A stretch of 18,963 nt of DNA from Oscillospiraceae bacterium (GTDB lineage Bacteria > Bacillota > Clostridia > Oscillospirales > Oscillospiraceae), in the NCBI GenBank assembly GCA_029067025.1, contig JAIEFH010000228.1, positions 1-18,963 of the forward strand, given 5' to 3'. Positions 1-7,723 of this stretch are shown in pieces. Numbering within the stretch: position 1 is the stretch's first letter; each line of letters starts with the position of its first letter. Below the pieces are notes generated by a model. The model was not told the origin of the DNA. It saw only the letters and a program-made list of their open reading frames with translations, and ran no database searches. Position numbers and translations under genes: made by a program.

Positions 1-1643
1 GCCGTGGGTTCATCCAGCACGATGAAGGGCGCGTCCTGATATAGTACCCGGGCCAGGGCGATTTTTTGCGCCTCGCCGCCGGAGATTTCCACCCCGTCGT
101 CCTCAAACTCCCGGTACAGGCAGGTGTCCAGCCCCTTTGACAGTTCCGCCAGCCGCGCCCCGAAGCCCGCTTTGACCAAGCACTGCTCCGCCCGCTCCCG
201 ATCGTAGTCCTCCGCCGCGGCCACGTTGGCCCCCAGGGGCTGGGCCAGCAGGCGGAAGTCCTGGAACACCACGGAGAACAGCGCCAGATAGTTGTCGTAG
301 CGGTACTTGCGGATGTCGATGCCGTTGAGCAGGATTTCCCCCTCAGTGGGGTCGTACAGGCGGCACAGCAGCTTGATAAAGGTGGTCTTGCCCGAGCCGT
401 TTTCCCCCACCACCGCCAGCCGCTCCCCCACGTTGAACCTCATGGAGACATGGCGCAGGGCCCAGGCGTCGGTGCCGGGGTACTTGAAAGACACGTCCCT
501 AAACTCGATCTCGTACTTGCGGTCGGAACGCTTCTCGGTGGTCAGGCTGCCCTGGTACATCTTGTTGGGGGTGTCCAGGAACTGGTACACCGGTTTGAGG
601 AACTCCGCGTTGATCCGCAGGGCGCCCACGACCACCAGCAGGTCGGACAAGCCTCCGACCAGACCCGCCAGCGCGCCCACGTACTGGGCCACGGAGCCCA
701 CGCCGAAGGCCCCGCCCAGGGCCTTCAGGCCCACAAAGAGGTAGACCGCCCCGGCGAATGCCCGGTCCACCGCCTTGGAGGCGGCGGAAAACGCCCCGAT
801 TGGCCCCCAGCCGTCCCTGGCAAGCTGTGATTTGATGCCGAAGGCACTTGTGGGATTCTCCTTCTCGTACGTTGTGAGGATATAGCCGTCCTGCCCATAG
901 GTGCGGATGTCTGTTCCCCGATGGCGGTCCATCATGGCGGCAAAGCAGAAGAATGTAAACATCCGATTCCCCTGGGTTCCGTCTACTTTGGAATAATACG
1001 CCCGAGCCTTGCCATACAGCAGGGGGGAGACCACTACGGTCAGCACCAGCAGGGCCAGCATCCCCGCCAGGCAGCCGGGGTGGTTCAGCCAGACCAATGG
1101 GCTGCCCGCCGGGACGGGCATGGTGAACAGGGTCACCGACAGGGCCAGCGCGCCCAGGATGCGGAACCCCGCCTCCACCAGCCGGCCATAGCGTTGATAT
1201 ACCTCACCCAACCCCAAGTCGCCCCAGTTGTCATTCTGCTCGATTTGGGTGAGGAGGGCCTGCGCTTTGGGGTCGTCCACGTCGCAGAAGTCCATGGACA
1301 ACAGCTTCTTGAAGAAAATGCGGCAAAAGGCGGGAAACTTGTGGCTGTCCTCCATGGCGCTGTCCCAGCAGCTGACCGCGGCCTTGACGATGCCCGCCGC
1401 CGCTGTAGACAGGAGCAGCAGCCATAATGTGCGCCAGACCGTCTCCCCGTCTCCGCCCCCGGCGATGGCGTTCACCAGTCGGGCGGTGAAGTACAGCGGC
1501 ACATAGGGGGTCAGGGCGTCCACCGCCCGCCGCACTGTGGAGGACACGAAGATCTCGGGCGCGACCTCCCACCAGATGGAGAAGGCCCGGCGGGTGTAAG
1601 CCATGGCCTGCCGGAAGGACAGGCGGTCTTGTTCTTTATTCAT
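1..1643 (-). CDS. ABC exporter half-transporter (TMD-NBD), C-terminus cut by window edge
   Basis: An open frame runs from an ATG at 1643 to the window start without a stop (547 codons visible). The N-terminal ~330 residues are a hydrophobic membrane domain of the ABC exporter type. The nucleotide-binding domain follows: Walker A GENGSGKTT near residue 412, a Q-loop region (VVFQDF), signature ISGGEAQKIALAR near residue 517, and Walker B FIVLDEPTA near 541, where the window ends. About 40-60 residues (D-loop, H-loop) should lie outside. The ATG overlaps the stop of the preceding ABC gene (shared ATGAATAA, 8 bases), so the two are probably translationally coupled and form a heterodimeric exporter. 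The substrate cannot be read from sequence; peptides, lipids or drugs are all possible. The neighbouring two-component pair might regulate it (inference). Confidence 0.93.
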   Translation of the reverse strand, partial: MNKEQDRLSFRQAMAYTRRAFSIWWEVAPEIFVSSTVRRAVDALTPYVPLYFTARLVNAIAGGGDGETVWRTLWLLLLSTAAAGIVKAAVSCWDSAMEDSHKFPAFCRIFFKKLLSMDFCDVDDPKAQALLTQIEQNDNWGDLGLGEVYQRYGRLVEAGFRILGALALSVTLFTMPVPAGSPLVWLNHPGCLAGMLALLVLTVVVSPLLYGKARAYYSKVDGTQGNRMFTFFCFAAMMDRHRGTDIRTYGQDGYILTTYEKENPTSAFGIKSQLARDGWGPIGAFSAASKAVDRAFAGAVYLFVGLKALGGAFGVGSVAQYVGALAGLVGGLSDLLVVVGALRINAEFLKPVYQFLDTPNKMYQGSLTTEKRSDRKYEIEFRDVSFKYPGTDAWALRHVSMRFNVGERLAVVGENGSGKTTFIKLLCRLYDPTEGEILLNGIDIRKYRYDNYLALFSVVFQDFRLLAQPLGANVAAAEDYDRERAEQCLVKAGFGARLAELSKGLDTCLYREFEDDGVEISGGEAQKIALARVLYQDAPFIVLDEPT

Positions 1644-3471
1644 CGTCCATGGCTCCTTCCTGATAGTATTTGCTCTGGATGCCGAACAGGTAGGCGTACC
1701 GTCCGCCCTGGGCCAGCAGCTCCTCGTGGGTACCCTCCTCTGCGATGCCGCCGTCCTCGATGAGCAGCACCCGGTCACAGAACCGGGTGGAGGCGAGTCT
1801 GTGGGAGATGTACACGCTGGTGCAGCTTCCCGTCAGGTCGCTGTAACGCTGGTACAGGTCGCTCTCGGCGATGGGGTCCAGGGCGGCTGTGGGCTCGTCC
1901 AGCACCACCACCGGCGCGCTCTTGTAGAGCGCGCGGGCCAGCATCAGCCGCTGCATCTGCCCGCCGGACAGGTCGATGCCGTCCAGATACACCTCCTGGC
2001 CCAGGTGGGTGTTCTCCCCCTGGGGCAGCGCGCGGATTTTGTCCGCCACCCCCGCCCGCTCCAAGCAGTCCCACATTCGGGGCAGGTCGATGTCTTTGCT
2101 GTTTACCTGGGCCACGTTTTCCGCCATGGTGCCCGCCAGCAGGGAGAACTGCTGGAATACGGCGGAGAAGAGCTTGTAGTAGTCCCGGCGGTTATACTGC
2201 CGGATGTCCTCGCCGTCCAGCAGCACCTGGCCCTCAGTGGGGTCATAGAAGCCGCAGATCAGCTTGATAAGGGTGGTCTTGCCCGCGCCGTTGCGGCCCA
2301 CCACCGCCAGCTTTTCGCCAGGGTGGATGGTCAGGTTCAGGTGGGAGATGGTGTCCTGCTCCGCCTCGGGATAGCGGAAGGACACGTCCCGCAGCTCGAT
2401 GGTATACAGGTGATCCGGCTGGACGGCCAGGGGCTTGCCGTCCTCGAAGCGGAAGGGCTCCGGCGTCTCCAAAAACTCCCGCAGGGCGGACAGGTCAAGG
2501 CTCTGCCGGTGGAGGGTGCCAAGGCCGGTGAAGATGCCTGTCACCCACTGGGTGAAGCCGCTGACCGCCGTGAAATACAGCACGAACTGGGCCGCGCTCA
2601 GTTCCCCCCGGAGGGCCATGGCGATGAGCCAGCCGTAGGCCGCGCCGTTTCGTAAAAAAGCCAAAACCACGTCCAGCAGATCGGCCCATAGATAGTACCG
2701 CTGGGCTTTGGCATAGAAGTCCTGGAACAGCCGGGTGTACTTGTCGTACAGCTCCGTCAGCCAGGGGGCCAGGCCGAAGATGCGGATGTCCTTGGCCAGC
2801 TTGATGTCCCGGGCGCGGGCAATGCAGTAGTTCGTTTTTTGAAACAGCTCCCCCTCCTCCTCCCGGCGGCGGTAGCGCCAGGCGCGGATGCGCTCCCCGG
2901 CGAAGTAGCCCACGGCGGACAGCGCGATACACAGCGCCGCCACCAGCGGCCCCACCTGGGCCAGCAGCAGTAGGTAGACCACGAAGCTGATCAGGTTAGC
3001 GGTCAGGCCGGTCAGCGTTGTCCAGATAGCCTCCCCGGCGGCGCTGTTCTGATTGGCGCTCCGCCGGGCTTTGCCCGACTGCTTGATGTACTCGGGATCC
3101 TCCGTATGGGGGTAGGAGGTACGGCAGAAGGCCATATGGATGTCCATGATCAGCCCCGTGCGCACATGGATGCGCCCAAGCATGGCGTTCTCATCCAGGT
3201 AGGTGTTCAGCGCGTACACGGCGATCAGCCCCAGGGTGAACCAGAGGATCATCCGCACCAGCTCCTCGGGGCTGACGCCCCGGCCCACCGCGTCCAGCAC
3301 AGCGGGCACCACGAACAGCTCCAGCAGGTTGGCCGCCACGCCGCACAGGACGATGCCGGCGGCCACGGCCAGCACGCTTTTGCAGTCCCGCCACGCCCGG
3401 CGGATCATAAAGGCGCAGTTGGACGCCATGCCGTAGACAGGCTTTTGCTTGCCGGTTTTGGTTTTTTCCAT
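1636..3471 (-). CDS. ABC exporter half-transporter (TMD-NBD), complete
   Basis: This 611-residue protein has a membrane domain of several hydrophobic segments (about residues 30-340) followed by an ATPase domain: Walker A GRNGAGKTT near residue 392, signature LSGGQMQRLMLARAL near 502, Walker B VVVLDEPTAALDP near 520 and an H-loop ISHR. It is the usual length for a type IV ABC half-exporter and presumably pairs with the downstream gene, whose start it overlaps by 8 bases. The frame stays open upstream to 3936 through the kinase gene, but that extension is antisense-type shadow sequence. I chose the ATG at 3471 because GAGGTGAG lies just before it; an in-frame ATG at 3495 has no ribosome binding site. 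The family exports or flips hydrophobic compounds or peptides using ATP; the cargo here is unknown. Confidence 0.93.
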   Translation of the reverse strand: MEKTKTGKQKPVYGMASNCAFMIRRAWRDCKSVLAVAAGIVLCGVAANLLELFVVPAVLDAVGRGVSPEELVRMILWFTLGLIAVYALNTYLDENAMLGRIHVRTGLIMDIHMAFCRTSYPHTEDPEYIKQSGKARRSANQNSAAGEAIWTTLTGLTANLISFVVYLLLLAQVGPLVAALCIALSAVGYFAGERIRAWRYRRREEEGELFQKTNYCIARARDIKLAKDIRIFGLAPWLTELYDKYTRLFQDFYAKAQRYYLWADLLDVVLAFLRNGAAYGWLIAMALRGELSAAQFVLYFTAVSGFTQWVTGIFTGLGTLHRQSLDLSALREFLETPEPFRFEDGKPLAVQPDHLYTIELRDVSFRYPEAEQDTISHLNLTIHPGEKLAVVGRNGAGKTTLIKLICGFYDPTEGQVLLDGEDIRQYNRRDYYKLFSAVFQQFSLLAGTMAENVAQVNSKDIDLPRMWDCLERAGVADKIRALPQGENTHLGQEVYLDGIDLSGGQMQRLMLARALYKSAPVVVLDEPTAALDPIAESDLYQRYSDLTGSCTSVYISHRLASTRFCDRVLLIEDGGIAEEGTHEELLAQGGRYAYLFGIQSKYYQEGAMDDE

Positions 3472-3503
3472 GTCTCTCACCTCGAGTGATACCATAACAC
3501 AAA

Positions 3504-3530
3504 AGCCCCCGGCTGTGTAAACCGGGGGCT
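3504..3530 (-). terminator. Hairpin with short T-run ahead of the ABC pair
   Basis: A perfect 9-bp inverted repeat (arms 3504-3512 and 3522-3530, 9-base loop) is followed on the minus strand by TTTTGTGTT. It lies between the kinase stop and the ABC start, so it could end or attenuate transcription from the kinase operon. The T-run is short and only about 30 bases separate it from the ABC start codon, so read-through or a leader role is equally possible. Confidence 0.5.
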
Positions 3531-3623
3531 GAACTGTCAAATCTGGGGGCTGAACGGTATAGTCAGCCGTCAGGCTGACGGACCGGTCGTTGGGCCGCAG
3601 GCCCAATGACGGTCCTAGACGGT
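3531..3623 (-). repeat. Block of hairpins and short direct repeats between kinase and ABC genes
   Basis: Apart from the T-run hairpin next to it, this stretch holds: a direct repeat of GGGGGCTGAAC (3524-3534 and 3545-3555, period 21); a 7-bp hairpin (3562-3568 with 3573-3579) that overlaps a second palindrome (3567-3581); the palindrome GACCGGTC (3581-3588); an 11-bp hairpin with one G-T pair and a GCA loop (3586-3596 with 3600-3610); and a doubled GACGGTC running to the kinase stop. No T-run follows the 11-bp stem, so it is not a standard terminator. Its role is unknown. Confidence 0.6.
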
Positions 3624-4295
3624 CTAGCGACCGCCTCCCACCGGCAACAGGATCTCCGTAGTAAACGCCCCGGCCTCGCTGTTCCGGCTGAGCCAGCCCC
3701 CCAGCCGCTCCACAATGGCGTCGATGCGCACCAGCCCAAAGCCGTGGCCCTCGCCCTTGGTGGAGCGGAAGCGGCCCTCGCGCTTCGTCCGCTTGCCCGA
3801 CGCGGTGAAATTGGTAAAGGAGATGTAGAGCTGGCTGCCCTTCATGTCCACATACACCCGGATGAGTCGCTTCCCTTCGGGCAGAGCCAGACTGGCGTCG
3901 ATGGCGTTGTCGAACAGGTTGCCCAGGATGACGCACAGATCCAGCTCGGAGATGGACAGCGCCACCGGGACGCTGGCATCCGCCCGCACCGGAATGTGCT
4001 TGGCCTGAGCCAGGGAGATCTTGCTGTTGAGGATGGCGTCCGCCATGGGGTTGCCGGTTTTGACCACCGTGTCCACCGCAGCCAGGTCGGTCTCCAGCGC
4101 ATCTAGGTAGCTGCCCACCGCCTCCCAGTCCCCCTGGGCGGCGTGGGCCTTCATCACCTGGATGTGGCTGCGGTAGTCGTGCCGCCAGCCCCGCATCTGC
4201 CGGTACATATTCTCCACCTCGGCGTAGTGGATCTCGATCAGCTCCCGCTGATAGGCGGCCAGACGCCGGTCCAGCAGCCGGTCAAACAGCTTCAT
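3624..4295 (-). CDS. Short GHKL-type sensor histidine kinase without membrane domain
   Basis: This 223-residue protein matches the catalytic half of AgrC/CitA-like kinases. It has a phospho-acceptor region with His39 in WRHDYRSH, an N-box LGNLFDNAIDA (about 124-134) and a G-box GHGFGL (183-188). Family members usually carry five to seven membrane helices first (about 400-450 residues); here only about 30 helical residues precede His39, and no hydrophobic segment is visible. The start is the ATG at 4295, preceded by AGAGAGGTAAG. A TTG at 4313 would add six residues and touch the regulator's stop. It sits directly behind the LytTR regulator and surely phosphorylates it. With no sensor domain, its signal must come from a partner protein or the cytoplasm (inference). 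Confidence 0.9.
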   Translation of the reverse strand: MKLFDRLLDRRLAAYQRELIEIHYAEVENMYRQMRGWRHDYRSHIQVMKAHAAQGDWEAVGSYLDALETDLAAVDTVVKTGNPMADAILNSKISLAQAKHIPVRADASVPVALSISELDLCVILGNLFDNAIDASLALPEGKRLIRVYVDMKGSQLYISFTNFTASGKRTKREGRFRSTKGEGHGFGLVRIDAIVERLGGWLSRNSEAGAFTTEILLPVGGGR

Positions 4296-4309
4296 GCCTC
4301 TTACCTCTC

Positions 4310-5008
4310 TCAAATCTGCCGAATGATGGCCCGGTTCAGCTTGTCGTACTGCCCCCGGGGCAGGGGGACGCGCTCCCCGGTGGACAGCTCCGCCTCCGTG
4401 CGGGTGACCCGCTGAACGCAGGCCAGGTTTAGGATATAGGAGCGGCCCACCCGGAAAAACCGGTTGTCCAGCTCCTTTTCAAGCTCCCCCAGAGGGCGCT
4501 TGACGGTGTAGTCCTGTCCGGCGTGGATGGTGACGTAGTTGTGCAGCACCTCCAGCCAGCGGATTTTGCCCAGCGGCAGGCGCACCGTCTCCCCAGGCAG
4601 CTCCAGGGTGAGGACGGGCTCGTTGCGCCTGAGCCGCCCCACCGCCCGGGTGAGCACCTGGAAGAGCTTGTCCTCGTTCACGGGCTTGGTGAGGTAGTGG
4701 AGGGCGGACACCTCGTAACCCTCGGCAATGTAGTCGGTGTAGCCGGTGATGAACACGATTTGCACTTCGTCGCTAGTCTGCCGGACGGTTTTTGCCAGCG
4801 CGACCCCGTCCATGCCCGTCATCTCGACGTCCAGCAGCAGCACGTCGAAGTTCCGGCACTCCTCATAGCGGAACAAAAAAGCCTCCGCCGAAGGGAAACG
4901 CTCTGTCTCCACCGCCGCGCCCGTCTGCCGGGCCCACCGGGCCGCCAGCTGATCGATGTACGCGGCGTAGTCCCCGTCGTCGTCACAGATGGCAAAGCGA
5001 TAGTCCAT
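4310..5008 (-). CDS. LytTR-family response regulator
   Basis: This 232-residue protein has an N-terminal receiver domain: acidic pocket Asp9-Asp10, predicted phospho-acceptor Asp60 in LLLDVEM, Thr88 in FITGY, Lys108 in LTKPV. A C-terminal LytTR DNA-binding domain follows (about 130-230), recognisable from WLEVLHNYVTIH and FFRVGRSYILNL. This is the AgrA/VirR/LytR architecture, which binds paired direct repeats in promoters. The ATG at 5008 has a strong GGGGAGGGG site upstream. It lies 27 bases after the MBOAT gene and 14 bases before the kinase, which suggests co-transcription with the envelope-acylation genes. Its targets are not visible here; the acylation genes and the ABC pair are the obvious candidates (inference). 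Confidence 0.95.
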   Translation of the reverse strand: MDYRFAICDDDGDYAAYIDQLAARWARQTGAAVETERFPSAEAFLFRYEECRNFDVLLLDVEMTGMDGVALAKTVRQTSDEVQIVFITGYTDYIAEGYEVSALHYLTKPVNEDKLFQVLTRAVGRLRRNEPVLTLELPGETVRLPLGKIRWLEVLHNYVTIHAGQDYTVKRPLGELEKELDNRFFRVGRSYILNLACVQRVTRTEAELSTGERVPLPRGQYDKLNRAIIRQI

Positions 5009-5035
5009 AGTCGTCCCCTCCCCCCGCGCCTCCGG

Positions 5036-6442
5036 TCAGAAGCGGAAATAGATGAACGGATTGTACTTGGAGCTGATAATGATGATAATGCACACCCCGG
5101 CCAGGGCCAGATGGATGAGGTTGTTGGCCGCCAGCGCCCCGGCGGAATCGGACTGGCCCAGGCGGAGCCTGCGGGGCATGGGCAGCATCCACACCAGCCC
5201 CAGGGGGAGGAAAAACAGGCCGTACAGCACGGAGACATCTGCCGCCGCCATGGCGACCCAGTCGGTGGGGCGGTAGAGGAACATCTGCCCCAGTGCCGCC
5301 AGAAGCTGGCTGAAATCGGTCAGATTGAACAGCACCCAGCCCACCGTCACAAAGAACATGGCGTACAGCCAGCCCGCGAATTTGGGGAGCCTGTCCAGCG
5401 CCTTGTGGAGCCACAGCTTTTCCACCACCAGCAGTGCGGCGTAGTACAGCCCCCACAGCAGGAAGTTCCACTGGGCCCCGTGCCAGAAGCCGGTGAGCCC
5501 CCACACGATGAGGATGTTCAGCATCCAGCGGCCCCGGCCCACCCGGTTGCCGCCCAGGGGGATGTAGATGTAATCCCGGAACCAGGTGGACAGGGAGATG
5601 TGCCACCGCCGCCAGAAGTCGGTGATGGACGCGGCGACATAGGGGTGGTCAAAGTTCTCCAGGAAGTGGAAGCCGAACACGCGGCCCAGGCCGATGGCCA
5701 TGTCGCTGTAGCCGGAAAAGTCGAAGTAGATTTGCAGGGTGTAGGCCACCGCCGCCGCCCAGTACATGGCGGTGCCGTACAGGGCCGGATCCCCGGCGTA
5801 AATGGTCTCCGCCAGGGCCGCGGCGGAGTTGGCCATGATGACCTTCTTCGCCAGACCCTGGATGAACCGCCGCATCCCCGCCGCCGCGTCATCCAGGGTC
5901 TCCCGGCGGGTGCGGATCTCGTGCTCCACCGTCTGATAGCGGACGATGGGCCCGGCGATAAGCTGTGGGAAGAAGCTGACGTACAGCAGCAGATAGAAGT
6001 AATTGCGCTGTACCGCCACCTTCTCCCGGTACAGGTCGATGACGTAGGACAGGATCTGGAAGGTGTAGAAGCTGATGCCGATGGGCAGGGTGATGGCCGG
6101 GACGGACAGCCGCCCGCCCAGCAGGAGGTTCAGGTTGTCCGCCGCGAAGTTCAGATACTTGAACACGAACAGGTTGGCCGTCAGGAGTACTACGGTGACA
6201 ACGAAAGCGGCCTTTTTCCGCCTGGGTTCATCCCGCCAGCGTTCCATCAGCAGGCCGCCGAGATAGGCCGCAAAAGCGGCCAACAGCATCAAAACCAGCA
6301 GCCGGGGTTCCCCCCAGGCGTAGAACACCAGGGACGCCGCCAGCAGCACCGCGTTGCGCCACACCCGGTTGTTCCACACAAAGTACAGTGTGAACACCAG
6401 GGGGAAAAAGCCGTATACAAAAGGCAGAGTACTAAATACCAT
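5036..6442 (-). CDS. MBOAT family O-acyltransferase (AlgI/DltB-like)
   Basis: This 468-residue multi-pass membrane protein carries the MBOAT hallmarks: DFWRRWHISLSTWFRDY with His281, followed by IPLGGNR, then GFWHGAQWNF with the invariant His321. LPIGISFYTFQ and YFDFSGYSDMA are also typical of the AlgI subfamily. Such proteins move acyl (usually acetyl) groups across the membrane to an extracytoplasmic polymer and work with an AlgJ/AlgX/DltD-like partner. The gene just upstream encodes exactly such a partner, 4 bases away. The frame is open to 6496, but the ATG at 6442 has GGAGGG at good spacing, and starting there avoids overlap with the upstream gene. Acceptor polymer (secondary cell-wall glycan, teichoic acid or exopolysaccharide) is unknown. 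Confidence 0.95.
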   Translation of the reverse strand: MVFSTLPFVYGFFPLVFTLYFVWNNRVWRNAVLLAASLVFYAWGEPRLLVLMLLAAFAAYLGGLLMERWRDEPRRKKAAFVVTVVLLTANLFVFKYLNFAADNLNLLLGGRLSVPAITLPIGISFYTFQILSYVIDLYREKVAVQRNYFYLLLYVSFFPQLIAGPIVRYQTVEHEIRTRRETLDDAAAGMRRFIQGLAKKVIMANSAAALAETIYAGDPALYGTAMYWAAAVAYTLQIYFDFSGYSDMAIGLGRVFGFHFLENFDHPYVAASITDFWRRWHISLSTWFRDYIYIPLGGNRVGRGRWMLNILIVWGLTGFWHGAQWNFLLWGLYYAALLVVEKLWLHKALDRLPKFAGWLYAMFFVTVGWVLFNLTDFSQLLAALGQMFLYRPTDWVAMAAADVSVLYGLFFLPLGLVWMLPMPRRLRLGQSDSAGALAANNLIHLALAGVCIIIIISSKYNPFIYFRF

Positions 6443-6446
6443 ACGC

Positions 6447-7607
6447 TCAGCCCTCCAGCAGGAACTCGTCCATGAGGAAGTAGTCGATGTTCCCAATTAG
6501 AAGCACCTGGGTGATGTCGTGTTCCTCCACGTATTGGTCGAAGGAGAACGGTTCGCCCATGTACGCCTCATAGTATCGAAGGTCTACGGAATAGGTGTTG
6601 TTGAAATGGGAGGCCAGCAGCTTGAGCACCGCGTTGTCATAGGACTCGCCCAGAACCAGCAGATTCTCCCGCCCGGCCTGCCCGGTGGAAAAGATCACCT
6701 CGCCGCTGTCCCAGCCGTAGAACGCGCCGTAGCCGGGCGCGCCCCCCTGTCCGGCGAAAAACGCGTCCTGAGCGCCGTAGTCGCCGGGGTAGCCGTTCAC
6801 CGTGACATCCATGTGGGGGAAATCGAAGGGGTAGGCGAGGAAGGGCTCGCGGAACGCGGCGGTGATCCCGACGGCCTTGGAGCCGGAGAACGTTCCCAGC
6901 TCCACAGCGTCCCCGGCGGGGCGCAGGGGGCCGTCCTCAACGCACAGCAGATTCAGAAGCTGGGTGTAGCCCCGGTAGGAGCCGTCCAGGTTCCAGTGGT
7001 GGTCGGTGCGGTAGAAGCAGGCGCTGAACTCATTGAAGCTGTCCACGGCAAACCGGCCCAGCCGGTTCGGCTCCAGCTCCAGGCGGTCGAAGAGGTAATC
7101 ACAGGCGGGGACTTTCTCCCCGGTCTCAAAGTTGACGTCGGTGTCCTTCTCGATAAAATAGACGTAAAAATCCAGCTCTGGATGGGCGGCAAAATACTCG
7201 TTATAGTTGTCCGCCTTTTTCTCCAGCGGCTGGGTCAGGGCGGAGAGTTCCCTGGGGGAATAGGTGATGTACCGGTTGAACACCAGGGTGCCCATATAGT
7301 TCACGTACTGCCCCTCACACCTGGACAGGATGGGGCCGGCCGCCGCCTTGAGGTAGTAGGACGAAGTGCGGTTAAACACCTTTTTGTATATCTCAGCCAG
7401 CTGCACCTGGTCGGACAGGGCGGCGTCCACGCTGTCCTGGAAGGAGCCGTCCAGCCAGCCCGACAGGGTGAGGGGAGCCAGCTTTTCCGCGTAGCGGTTT
7501 TCATAGGTGTTGATCTCTTTTGGGGAAAACACTGTCCGTCCCAGCCCCGCCAGCAGCAGAACCAGGATTAGCCCCACAAAGGCGGCATTGATTGCTTTTT
7601 TTGTCAA
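6447..7607 (-). CDS. DHHW/AlgX-like extracytoplasmic protein, partner of the MBOAT acyltransferase
   Basis: This 386-residue protein has an N-terminal hydrophobic anchor (about residues 6-23) and then an extracytoplasmic domain. YRTDHHWNLDGSYRGY (Asp202-His203-His204-Trp205) is the signature of the DHHW family, related to AlgX/AlgJ and DltD. VLGESYDNA near residue 318 resembles the GDS-like serine block of SGNH acetyltransferases (Ser322 as candidate nucleophile). These proteins transfer or hydrolyse O-acetyl groups delivered by an MBOAT partner, which is the next gene. The start is a TTG at 7607: no ATG or GTG lies in frame upstream before a stop, and the membrane anchor begins only five residues later. 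A GGGAGAG site lies about 11 bases ahead. Confidence 0.9.
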   Translation of the reverse strand: MTKKAINAAFVGLILVLLLAGLGRTVFSPKEINTYENRYAEKLAPLTLSGWLDGSFQDSVDAALSDQVQLAEIYKKVFNRTSSYYLKAAAGPILSRCEGQYVNYMGTLVFNRYITYSPRELSALTQPLEKKADNYNEYFAAHPELDFYVYFIEKDTDVNFETGEKVPACDYLFDRLELEPNRLGRFAVDSFNEFSACFYRTDHHWNLDGSYRGYTQLLNLLCVEDGPLRPAGDAVELGTFSGSKAVGITAAFREPFLAYPFDFPHMDVTVNGYPGDYGAQDAFFAGQGGAPGYGAFYGWDSGEVIFSTGQAGRENLLVLGESYDNAVLKLLASHFNNTYSVDLRYYEAYMGEPFSFDQYVEEHDITQVLLIGNIDYFLMDEFLLEG

Positions 7608-7630
7608 GGATTTCCACTCTCCCTAGCGTG

Positions 7631-7686
7631 AAAAAAGCCTGTATCCAAGCCTACCCGGCCGCGGATACAGGCTCCAGATTTTTTGA
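7631..7686 (-). terminator. Bidirectional-looking intrinsic terminator or leader hairpin
   Basis: A perfect 10-bp stem (GCCTGTATCC at 7637-7646 with its complement at 7663-7672, 16-base loop) is flanked by A6 on the left and T6 on the right. On the minus strand it ends in TTTTTT, and would stop transcripts from the hypothetical gene at 7724-8131. Only about 23 bases separate that T-run from the TTG start of the DHHW gene, so the DHHW operon must depend on read-through or on a promoter lying before the hairpin. Confidence 0.75.
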
Positions 7687-7723
7687 ACAGTCCACGGTGA
7701 TGCTGCCTGTGCGGGCGGCAATC

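Noticed and set aside
3517..3540. Promoter for the ABC pair using TTGACA (minus strand, 3535-3540)
   Set aside because: A -35-like hexamer is present, but the -10 at the proper distance is CACAGC; TACACA at 15 bases is poor and lies in the hairpin loop region.
3472..3936. N-terminal extension of the ABC gene frame over the kinase gene
   Set aside because: The extension overlaps the end of the kinase gene in another frame, is low-complexity and basic, and lacks a ribosome binding site; the ATG at 3471 has a good one.
4523..6475. 650-residue plus-strand open frame
   Set aside because: It is antisense to the regulator and MBOAT genes, rich in His, Gln, Pro and Val as high-GC shadow frames are, and matches no protein family.
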